Assembly: GCF_039696035.1 (NCBI RefSeq)
Contig: NZ_CP155567.1
Span: 558,001-622,000 of the forward strand
Origin: Microbulbifer sp. SAOS-129_SWC
Lineage (GTDB): Bacteria > Pseudomonadota > Gammaproteobacteria > Pseudomonadales > Cellvibrionaceae
Reading direction: 5' to 3'
DNA length: 64,000 nucleotides
Shown piece by piece: positions 56,663 through 64,000 of the stretch. The position numbers were made by a program, and so were the translations under genes. A model generated the notes under the pieces. That model worked only from the letters and a program-made list of their open reading frames with translations, was not told the origin of the DNA and did no database searches. Within the stretch, counting starts at the first letter, position 1, and each line of letters opens with the position of its first letter.

Positions 56663-59245
56663 ATGGCATCGACAAAGCGCCGACGCAAGAAAGCGTCCAA
56701 CCCCGGAAGACTGCGCCGCTGGATGGTACGGCTGGGCCTGCTCGGCCTGGTGGGTTGCCTGGTTCTGGCCGGCTATATGGTCTACCTGGACGTGGAGCTG
56801 CGCGAGCGCCTCGACAGCCGCCAGTACCAGCTGCCGGCGCGTGTATTCGCGCGCCCGCTGATACTGCGCAGCGGCATGATCATGCGCCCGGACGAGCTGC
56901 AGGCGGAGTTCGACGCGCTGCATTACAAAAAAGTGGACCAGTTGAACGAGCCGGGCCACTGGACCCGTGAGGGCATGGACTACCGGGTCTACCGCCGCGA
57001 CTTCATCCATCCCGACGGCCGCGAGCCGGCGGCGCTAGTGAGCTTTCGCCTGCGCAACGACGAAATCAGCAACCTGCGCGACGAAAACGGCGCTTCGATC
57101 AAGCAGTTTCGTCTCGACGCCGCCAATATCGGCACTCTGCTCGGCGGCGGCGATGACCGCAATCCAGTGCGCTTCAAGGATATTCCGCCGCTGCTGGCCA
57201 ACACCCTGATCGCGGTGGAGGATCAGGACTTCCTGTATCACCACGGCGTTTCATTGAAGGGGATCGCCCGCGCGATGGTCGCCAATATCCGCGCCGGTCA
57301 CGTGGTGCAGGGCGGTTCCACCATCACCCAGCAGCTGGTCAAGAATATCTTTTTCGACCACCGACCGAGCCTGCGGCGCAAGTTCAATGAAGCGCTGATG
57401 GCCATCCTGATGGAGCTGCACTACGACAAGGCCTATATCCTGCAGGAATACATGAACGAGGTGTGGCTGGGCCAGCAGGGCAGCCGCGCCATCTACGGCT
57501 TCGGGCTGGCCTCCGAATTCTATTTCCAGAAGCCGCTGGACACGCTGGAGCCGCAGCAGATCGCGCTGCTGGTGGGCCTCGCCAAGGGCGCCTCCTACTA
57601 CAATCCGTGGCGCAATCCCAAGCGCGCGCTGGAGCGGCGCAACACGGTACTGGAGCTCATGGAGGAGCAGGGACTGATCACTGCAGCGCAGCACAAGACC
57701 TATGCCGCCAAGCCGCTGGGGGTGGCCAGTGCCGGCGCGGCGGCGCAGAACCCCTACCCGGCGTATACCGAGGAGCTGCTGAACGAATTACGGCCCTATT
57801 ACTCCTACGAGGAACTGCGTACCGCCGGGCTGCGGATCTACACCAGTCTGGCGCCGTCGGTACAGAAACTGGCCGAGGACTCGGTCAGCCAGGGGACTGC
57901 CAGCCTGGAGAAAAACCGCGGTCTGCAGAAGGATTCCCTGCAGGCGGCCACGGTGGTGCTGGACAACAAGAGCGGCAATGTCCTGGCGATGGTGGGCGAC
58001 CGCCGCCCCCATTACCCGGGTTTCAACCGCGCGCTGGAGGCACGGCGCCAGATCGGCTCGCTGGTCAAGCCGGCGGTCTACCTGACGGCGCTCGAACGGC
58101 CCTTCGACTACAACCTGGGGACGCTGATCGATGACGCTCCCATTCGCGTCGAGGGCGACAACGGTGAGGTATGGATGCCGGCCAACTTCGAGAACCGCGC
58201 CCACGGCCAGGTACCGCTGTACAAGGCGCTGGAGAAGTCCTACAACCTGGCCACCGCACGGCTGGGGCTGGACCTGGGGCTGGAAAACGTGCGCCAGACC
58301 ATCCGTCGCCTCGGTGTACAGGCGGACCTGCCGCGGGTGCCGTCACTGCTGCTGGGCACCGCGGAACTGACCCCGTTCGAGGTGGCCGGTATGTACCAGA
58401 CCATCGCCAACGGTGGCGAGGACGTCGAGTTGCACACCCTGCTGGCGGTGTCGGACGCCCATGGCGAACACGTACAGCACTTCCGCCGTCACGCCGAACG
58501 CCACGTGGACCCGGTGCCCGCGTACCTGCTGCGCTATGCGCTGGAACAGGTGATGCGCGAGGGCACCGGTCGCAGTGCCTATCGGCGCCTGCCCTCGAGT
58601 GTGTCGTTTGCCGGCAAGACCGGCACCACCAATAACTATCGCGACAGCTGGTTCGCTGGCTTCTCGCCGACACTGACCGCAGTGGTGTGGGTTGGCCGCG
58701 ATGATAACGAGCGCACCAGTCTCACCGGGGCCACCGGCGCGCTGAAAATCTGGACCGAAATCATGCGTCAGCTGCCGCATGTGCACGGCCCGGTCGCGCC
58801 GCCGCGCGGCGTCGAGTTCAAACGGGTCAACAGTCGCGACGAGTTCATGGATCCGAAGTACTGCCAGGGCGGTCGCGAGATGCCGTTCTCCTACGAGACC
58901 AAGCTGAAGCCGGCGCCGGAGTGTAGCGGTGGCGACCGCTGGCGCTGGTTCCGCAACTGGTTCGATCGCGACAAGGATGAGGCGGCGCCCAAAGAGGAGA
59001 TGACTCCGGGCTGGGGCACCAAGCCGGACGAGCAGCAGCGCCAGCGGGAACGCCAGCGCCAGCTGCGCGAGCAGCTGCAGCGCGACGACGGCGAGCAGGT
59101 TCCGCAGGAAGACGAGGAACCCCTGCAGCTGCCGCGCGGCGAGCAGCAGCCCCGGTCCGGCGAGCAGCCGCGCAGCGGCCAGCAGGGGGCGCCGGTCGAA
59201 GACGCGCAGCCGTGGCCGCCGGATCAGGAGGACCAGTGGCCCTGA
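56663..59245 (+). CDS. mrcB: Bifunctional penicillin-binding protein 1b
   Basis: An 860-residue class A PBP that polymerises and crosslinks peptidoglycan. A basic cytoplasmic N-terminus, TM helix (about 22-41) and UvrB-like domain precede the GT51 domain, with catalytic Glu186 in EDQDF. STITQQLVKN and RRKFNEALMA follow. The transpeptidase has Ser466 in SLVK, Ser526 in SYN and Lys652 in KTGTTN. The C-terminal 90 residues are rich in Gln, Arg and Glu (about residues 775-860), an unusual tail. GlpG-like or other genes are not coupled to it; the next gene is 235 bases away. Confidence 0.97.
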   Translation: MASTKRRRKKASNPGRLRRWMVRLGLLGLVGCLVLAGYMVYLDVELRERLDSRQYQLPARVFARPLILRSGMIMRPDELQAEFDALHYKKVDQLNEPGHWTREGMDYRVYRRDFIHPDGREPAALVSFRLRNDEISNLRDENGASIKQFRLDAANIGTLLGGGDDRNPVRFKDIPPLLANTLIAVEDQDFLYHHGVSLKGIARAMVANIRAGHVVQGGSTITQQLVKNIFFDHRPSLRRKFNEALMAILMELHYDKAYILQEYMNEVWLGQQGSRAIYGFGLASEFYFQKPLDTLEPQQIALLVGLAKGASYYNPWRNPKRALERRNTVLELMEEQGLITAAQHKTYAAKPLGVASAGAAAQNPYPAYTEELLNELRPYYSYEELRTAGLRIYTSLAPSVQKLAEDSVSQGTASLEKNRGLQKDSLQAATVVLDNKSGNVLAMVGDRRPHYPGFNRALEARRQIGSLVKPAVYLTALERPFDYNLGTLIDDAPIRVEGDNGEVWMPANFENRAHGQVPLYKALEKSYNLATARLGLDLGLENVRQTIRRLGVQADLPRVPSLLLGTAELTPFEVAGMYQTIANGGEDVELHTLLAVSDAHGEHVQHFRRHAERHVDPVPAYLLRYALEQVMREGTGRSAYRRLPSSVSFAGKTGTTNNYRDSWFAGFSPTLTAVVWVGRDDNERTSLTGATGALKIWTEIMRQLPHVHGPVAPPRGVEFKRVNSRDEFMDPKYCQGGREMPFSYETKLKPAPECSGGDRWRWFRNWFDRDKDEAAPKEEMTPGWGTKPDEQQRQRERQRQLREQLQRDDGEQVPQEDEEPLQLPRGEQQPRSGEQPRSGQQGAPVEDAQPWPPDQEDQWP

Positions 59246-59480
59246 CGGGCGCTCGGGCGGTTTAAAGCAGCCATTCGGCGTCCCTGTCAGCCCGGGTTTG
59301 CGGCCCCTGTCCGCAAGCCCCCGCGACCAATCGACCCTGAAACGCTCGAAGTGCGCCCCGGCACTCTCCCTGGCCGGGTGGGCAATAAAATCATACTTTT
59401 TCGCTCGTTCGCTGGTATCGGCCCTGTTTTTCCGGTAAAAGTTCTCGCCAACATTGTGAACTGGGTCACGCCATAGCGAC

Positions 59481-60344
59481 ATGCAGTGCCGCTTCGCCAA
59501 GTTTGAACTGGACACCATCGAGCTGCGAATCGCTGCGGATGGGCGCTCGCTGGACGCCGACGCGCGACAGCTGCAGTTGCTGTCGCTGCTGATCGAGGCC
59601 TATCCGGCCTGCTGCGAGCGCACCGCGCTGCTGCAGCAACTGTGGCCGAATACAGTGGTGTCCGAGTGGTCACTGGGCCGCCTGGTGTCCGATACGCGCA
59701 AGTTCTTCCGCCAGCAGGGTTACAGCGGGCCGCTGATCCAGACCCTGCACGGCCGCGGCTACCGGCTGGCGCCGGAGCTGGCCGAGCAGCTGGTTTTCCC
59801 CGCGCCGGAGCGCGAACAGCCGCAACCCCCTCCGGCGGGCTCGCTACGGCGCCGCATCTGGCGTGTCGGTGCTGCGCTGGCACTGCTGTTGGCGGGTGGC
59901 GCCGCCTACCACTTTTTGGCACCGCACACGCCTTTGCCCGCGCCGCTGGTAATCGGCGAAGCGCCAGATACGCGTGGTCGTATCCTGTGGGTAGACGACA
60001 ATCCACAGAACAACCTGGCCGAGCGGCGCTTTCTCGAGGGCCAGGGCATTGCCGTCTACGGTGCCACCAATAGCGAAGACGCCCTGGCCCTGTTGTCGAT
60101 GTACCGCTACGACGCTGTGATCTCCGACATGGGCCGCGGCCGGGAGGGCCTGGCGGGGCTCAAGCTGCTGGAGCAGATGCGCGCGCGGGGCATCCACACG
60201 CCATTCTTCCTCTACACCATCCTGACCTCGAAGGCCCAGCAGTCACTATTGCGTGAGCGCGGCGGGCAGGGGGTGGCGGTAACGCCGGACGCGCTCTACG
60301 GGCTGGTGTTGCCGGTGATCGAGAAGCGCGCGCAGCAGCAGTGA
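59481..60344 (+). CDS. Winged-helix DNA-binding domain, TM segment and receiver-like domain
   Basis: A 287-residue protein. Residues 1-97 are an OmpR/CadC-type winged helix (LQLLSLLIEAYPACCERTALL, SEWSLGRLVSDTRKFF, IQTLHGRGYRL). A Pro-rich linker and the positively charged SLRRRIWR precede one hydrophobic segment (about 127-146). Residues 166-283 resemble a receiver: WVDDNP holds Asp172 and Asp173, ISDMGRG holds Asp216 as phospho-acceptor, and Thr is present at 245. The Lys expected before Pro269 is Thr. Positive-inside topology would put this domain in the periplasm, like the sensor part of ToxR/CadC, which is odd for a receiver. It precedes a LuxR-type HTH gene and a rhomboid gene. Confidence 0.75.
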   Translation: MQCRFAKFELDTIELRIAADGRSLDADARQLQLLSLLIEAYPACCERTALLQQLWPNTVVSEWSLGRLVSDTRKFFRQQGYSGPLIQTLHGRGYRLAPELAEQLVFPAPEREQPQPPPAGSLRRRIWRVGAALALLLAGGAAYHFLAPHTPLPAPLVIGEAPDTRGRILWVDDNPQNNLAERRFLEGQGIAVYGATNSEDALALLSMYRYDAVISDMGRGREGLAGLKLLEQMRARGIHTPFFLYTILTSKAQQSLLRERGGQGVAVTPDALYGLVLPVIEKRAQQQ

Positions 60345-60504
60345 CACCAGTGAGCTGTGGAATTCGGGTCGTTCAAAACTTTTCACAAACTTTCAAAGAT
60401 TTTACCCCGCCATCCCGATAGGGTTTTCGCTCACCCGGCTGGCACGCAAACACGCCATCATCGCCGGCCGGGAGAGTGGATCGCATGTAGTTACGGGGAG
60501 CAAC

Positions 60505-60768
60505 ATGTTTGACGTCAACGTTGGTGAGTGCCGTGCAGAAGCACAGCCGAGCTTTAACCATCCGCCGCCTGTGCAGCGCGGATTCAGTGCCCGGGAGCTG
60601 GAGGTGGTGCGGTTGATTGCCGCCGGGGCCACCAGCGCTGAAATTGCCGAGCAGCTGTCGATCTCCTTCCACACGGTGAAGAATCATCGCAAGAATATTC
60701 TGCGCAAGGCGGGCTGTCGCAACAGCGGCCATCTGGTCGCCCTGTGTATCGCCCAGCGGCTGCTCTGA
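60505..60768 (+). CDS. Small LuxR-type HTH protein
   Basis: An 87-residue protein consisting of little more than a LuxR-type HTH: FSARELEVVRLIAAGATSAEIAEQLSISFHTVKNHRKNILRKAG at about residues 27-70. No receiver or autoinducer domain precedes it. GGGGAGC lies before the ATG at good spacing. Stand-alone LuxR HTH proteins usually regulate transcription as dimers. The 160-base spacing from the winged-helix gene allows a shared or separate promoter. Its target is unknown. Confidence 0.85.
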   Translation: MFDVNVGECRAEAQPSFNHPPPVQRGFSARELEVVRLIAAGATSAEIAEQLSISFHTVKNHRKNILRKAGCRNSGHLVALCIAQRLL

Positions 60769-60841
60769 GTCGGGTGAGGGCTTCTGGCGCCGCGGTAATC
60801 CGTAGTAGGCTGTAGCTCTCACGGATTATGGCGACGGAACC

Positions 60842-61435
60842 TTGCAACACTTCTCTTTCTCGGCCACGGCTGTCTTGCTGGTGGTCACCACCGCGGTCAG
60901 CCTGATTGCGCTCTACATGGCGCCGCGACTACTCGACCAGTGCGCTTTCCGCCCCTATGCGGTGTGGCGCGGCCAGCAGCGCGATTCCCTCTATCTGGCC
61001 GGCTTCGTGCACGCCAACCTGCTACACCTGGCCGTCAACATGTGGTGTCTGTGGATGTTTGGCACCGTACTCGAGCGGCGCATCGGCGCTACCTGGTTTA
61101 TCGTACTGTATGTGCTGGCGCTGGTGACCAGCCACCTGCCGACGCTGTTCAAGGAGCGCAACAACCCCCGCTACGCCAGTGTCGGGGCGTCCGGCGCCAT
61201 CTCCGCGGTGCTGTTCGCCTACATCGTCTACTTCCCGACGTCGGAACTCTATCTGCTGTTCCTGCCAATCCCGATCCAGGCCTGGATTTTCGGCATCCTC
61301 TACCTGGCCTACAGCGCCTATGCCGGCCGCGATCGCGGCAGCCGTATCAATCACGATGCGCATTTCTGGGGCGCGGTGACCGGCCTGCTGTTTGTGCTGG
61401 TGCTGGATCCCGGCGCCTGGGCGCGGTTGCTGTAA
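60842..61435 (+). CDS. Rhomboid-family intramembrane serine protease
   Basis: A 197-residue, six-helix membrane protein. HANLLHLAVNMWCLWMFG carries the conserved His and Asn of TM2, VGASGAIS carries the catalytic Ser117 in GxSG, and INHDAHFWGAV carries the catalytic His174. This is the GlpG-type minimal core. Rhomboids cleave TM proteins within the membrane. The start is TTG 60842 with weak ribosome binding signals; no in-frame ATG replaces it. It lies 73 bases after the LuxR-type gene, and its nearest membrane-protein neighbour is the winged-helix/TM/receiver protein, a possible substrate. Confidence 0.92.
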   Translation: MQHFSFSATAVLLVVTTAVSLIALYMAPRLLDQCAFRPYAVWRGQQRDSLYLAGFVHANLLHLAVNMWCLWMFGTVLERRIGATWFIVLYVLALVTSHLPTLFKERNNPRYASVGASGAISAVLFAYIVYFPTSELYLLFLPIPIQAWIFGILYLAYSAYAGRDRGSRINHDAHFWGAVTGLLFVLVLDPGAWARLL

Positions 61436-61457
61436 CCGCACCCGGAGCAGTGCAGGT

Positions 61458-63209
61458 TTACAGCGGTTCGATGCGCAGCTGACGCAGGGCCGGTGCGCCG
61501 GACTCGACTTTGATGCGGATCTTCTGTGTGCCTTTTTGTAGTTCGATGGTGGCGGACGGCTGTGTACGCGCGGGTGCGATATCGTTGCGATTGGCCAGCT
61601 GCGCTGCGTGCAGTTCGGTGGCGCTGTCACCGGCGCTGACCGACAGTGCGGTGTCTGCGTCGGCATTGTCGAGCAGTGCGGTGATGCGATAGCGACCGGT
61701 GCGGACCACTTGCAGCGTGTACTGCAGCCACTCCCCGGCGGCCATGTCCGTGACCACGATGTTGCCGTCGTCGGTGGCGGCCAGATCGACGCCGTCATTG
61801 CGATAGATGCGCCCGCGATTCCACGGTGTGCGCGGCCCGCCAGTGCTGACGTGGTAGTTGGCCAGGTCAGTGTCGGCGTAGGCGCGCCCCGGTCGGCCGA
61901 GGTCGTAGTCCGCAGCACTGATGATGGCACCGGCGGCGCCGACCTTGTGCGTGCGGAACGGACGGGTGCTGTCGCTATGCGGCTGGCGCAGCATGGCGTC
62001 GACGACATCGATGTGCTGCCGATTGTTGGCGAAGCGGATATCCTCGCGCGCCAGCTGCATCAACGCCGCGTAGGCCTCTTCCGGCGAGGGTTTGGGGCCG
62101 CCGTCTTTCCAGTAGGCGAGCAGTTTCCGGTAGCCGGGATTGGGCGTTATCTCCAGCGGGTTGTTGAAGCCGATCTTTTTCAACGGCCAGAAGGCCCAGC
62201 CGATACCTTGCCCCTCCACCAGTTCGATCGCATCGGCAAACCAGGCGTTGGAGTTCTCGCCGGATTCCCCCAGCCACAGCGGCACGTCGTAGCGTTCGCG
62301 CAGCGCCAGTTTGTCGGCGATGCTGGCGCGGTCGTTGTTGTTCCAGTATTTGTGGAAGCTGAGCGCCATATTGGCGTCCCAGGGCGGCAGCACGCTGGCG
62401 TAGTTGTTGCCCCAGCAGTTGCCTTCAATGACCAGCATATGCCGTTGATCCTCGGCGCGGATCGCCGCGGTGATGTCCAGGTAAAGCTGGCGCAGCGGCC
62501 AGTTGGCCTGTTCGCCGCAGCCGTGCGCATCACCGCTGGCGCTGAAGCCCCAGTTGGGCTCGTTGATCAGGTCATAGGCGGCGATGTTTGGCTCGTTCTT
62601 GTAGCGCGCGGCCAGTTTGCGCCACAGGGCCACGGTCTTGGCGCGGTTGGCGGCGCTGTCCCACAACGACGGTTTGTTCGGGTCGCGATCGGAGATGGCG
62701 AGGTCATTGCCCTGGCCGCCGGGCGCGGCGTGCAGGTCGAGAATCAGGTACAGGTGGTATTTCTTGCACCAGGCGAGCAGCTGGTCGGTCAACTCGAAGC
62801 CGGTATCGAGCCAGGTGTTTTCCCCGGCCACTGGTTCCTGCGCCACCGGCAGTGTGTACAGGTTGTAGTGCATCGGCAGGCGCACCGAGTTGTAGCCCCA
62901 GCCTGCCAGCGCCTTGATGTCTTCCTCGCGCAGGTGGTTGGCGCGCCAGGCGCGGTAGAATTCCCCGGTGCGCTCGGGCCCGATCAGATCCTCGATCTTG
63001 CGGCGGATCACATGCTGCTGGCCGAACTCGCCCAGCTTGAGCATATAGCCTTCCTGCAGCATCCAGCCGCCGAGGCCCATCCCGCGCAGTATCACCGGTG
63101 CGCCGCTGCCATCGACAATCTGCTGCCCGTCGGCGCGCAGGAATCCATCCGCTGCGGCCGCGCCACTGAGGCCCTGTGCGAGCAGGGCCGCGATCAGTTT
63201 TGTTCTCAT
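61458..63209 (-). CDS. Secreted GH5-family glycoside hydrolase with C-terminal CBM6
   Basis: A 583-residue exported enzyme. The signal peptide MRTKLIAALLAQGLSGAAAA is followed by a GH5 TIM-barrel: RLPMHYNLY, ILDLHAAPGGQGND, INEPNWG with acid/base Glu217, and LWLGESGENS with nucleophile Glu315. A linker leads to a CBM6-like module (about 430-583), with GRAYADTDLANYHVS, YRNDGVDLAATDDGN and GEWLQYTL. GH5 covers cellulase, mannanase and beta-1,3-glucanase, so the substrate cannot be fixed; the spacing HAAPGGQGN resembles exo-beta-1,3-glucanase-type enzymes. The start at 63207-63209 is the one with the signal peptide. It is convergent with the rhomboid gene. Confidence 0.92.
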   Translation of the reverse strand: MRTKLIAALLAQGLSGAAAADGFLRADGQQIVDGSGAPVILRGMGLGGWMLQEGYMLKLGEFGQQHVIRRKIEDLIGPERTGEFYRAWRANHLREEDIKALAGWGYNSVRLPMHYNLYTLPVAQEPVAGENTWLDTGFELTDQLLAWCKKYHLYLILDLHAAPGGQGNDLAISDRDPNKPSLWDSAANRAKTVALWRKLAARYKNEPNIAAYDLINEPNWGFSASGDAHGCGEQANWPLRQLYLDITAAIRAEDQRHMLVIEGNCWGNNYASVLPPWDANMALSFHKYWNNNDRASIADKLALRERYDVPLWLGESGENSNAWFADAIELVEGQGIGWAFWPLKKIGFNNPLEITPNPGYRKLLAYWKDGGPKPSPEEAYAALMQLAREDIRFANNRQHIDVVDAMLRQPHSDSTRPFRTHKVGAAGAIISAADYDLGRPGRAYADTDLANYHVSTGGPRTPWNRGRIYRNDGVDLAATDDGNIVVTDMAAGEWLQYTLQVVRTGRYRITALLDNADADTALSVSAGDSATELHAAQLANRNDIAPARTQPSATIELQKGTQKIRIKVESGAPALRQLRIEPL

Positions 63210-63371
63210 TATCGTTCTCTCACTCGCGTCACAATCGCCGTACTGACGTCCGCGCAAACTGGCGGAAGATAAATCCTGCCGCAGTGTGCGGCCGGCTTCG
63301 TCCCACTTTGGCGGTGGCTGCGAAGGTGGGCGTGGGGTGAAAACGGGAAGGTCGATGGAGGGAGAGTGAGA

Positions 63372-63395
63372 CGGGCCCGGGAGAGTCCGGGCCCG
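63372..63395 (-). terminator. Hairpin at the end of hemB
   Basis: CGGGCCCGG and CCGGGCCCG form a perfect 9-base stem around a 6-base loop, starting eight bases after the hemB stop. No T-run follows on either strand, so it is a poor intrinsic terminator but may stabilise the mRNA end. The remaining gap to the GH5 gene has no gene. Confidence 0.45.
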
Positions 63396-63402
63396 CCGGG
63401 AA

Positions 63403-64000
<598 letters not shown>

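Noticed and set aside
63372..63395. Intrinsic terminator for hemB
   Set aside because: Stem is perfect but no T-run follows on either strand, so it is listed only as a hairpin with low confidence.

Overview
The window is a 64 kb piece of a high-GC gammaproteobacterial chromosome. Gene order follows the pseudomonad-type backbone: rpoD-dnaG-yqeY-rpsU/tsaD, cca, spoVR-yeaH-prkA, apaH-rsmA-pdxA-surA-lptD/amgK-murU, rpe/trpEGDC/crp/coq7, purD-purH-fis-dusB, prmA-accC-accB-aroQ-dsbD. A secreted GH5-CBM6 glycoside hydrolase and an autotransporter point to a marine polysaccharide-degrading relative (Cellvibrionales, Microbulbifer-like). That placement is inference from gene order and gene content; no database search was possible.

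Layout. Positions 1-831 are AT-richer accessory DNA: the truncated end of an IS30-family transposase and about 600 bases without genes, abutting the 3' end of a tRNA with anticodon CAT. Positions 1075-8893, nearly all minus strand, hold an autotransporter, dgkA and the macromolecular-synthesis genes rpoD, dnaG, yqeY and rpsU. Positions 9125-14882 hold tsaD, folB, folK, an old-yellow-enzyme reductase with a divergent HxlR regulator, a PTR1-type pteridine reductase and cca. An unannotated short transcription unit with a consensus sigma70 promoter and a terminator lies at 15023-15135. Positions 15361-20850 hold an HTH-receiver fusion and the stress operon prkA-yeaH-spoVR. Positions 21211-32333 hold galE, capA, apaH, the outer-membrane and ribosome maturation cluster rsmA-pdxA-surA-lptD, and the cell-wall recycling pair amgK-murU. 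Positions 32358-38988 hold rpe, the trp genes with a candidate leader peptide, crp and an OsmC-like gene. Positions 39017-49326 hold coq7, purD, purH, fis, dusB, a zinc-ribbon membrane protein, prmA, accC, accB and aroQ. Positions 49567-64000 hold dsbD, a lipoprotein, a PCuAC copper chaperone, a YajG-like lipoprotein, a PAS-GGDEF-EAL protein, adenosine kinase, PBP1b, a small regulatory cluster (membrane-anchored winged-helix/receiver protein, LuxR-type HTH protein, rhomboid protease), the glycoside hydrolase and the 3' part of hemB.

Most of the window is conserved housekeeping DNA. The parts that stand out are: (a) the orphan short RNA unit upstream of cca; (b) the winged-helix/TM/receiver protein beside a rhomboid protease, whose predicted topology puts a receiver domain in the periplasm; (c) a MITE-like element exactly where apaG is normally found, which also supplies the rsmA stop codon; (d) a candidate Trp-codon leader peptide in the rpe-trpE gap; (e) long intergenic inverted repeats; (f) an inverted repeat overlapping both promoters of the HxlR/OYE pair.
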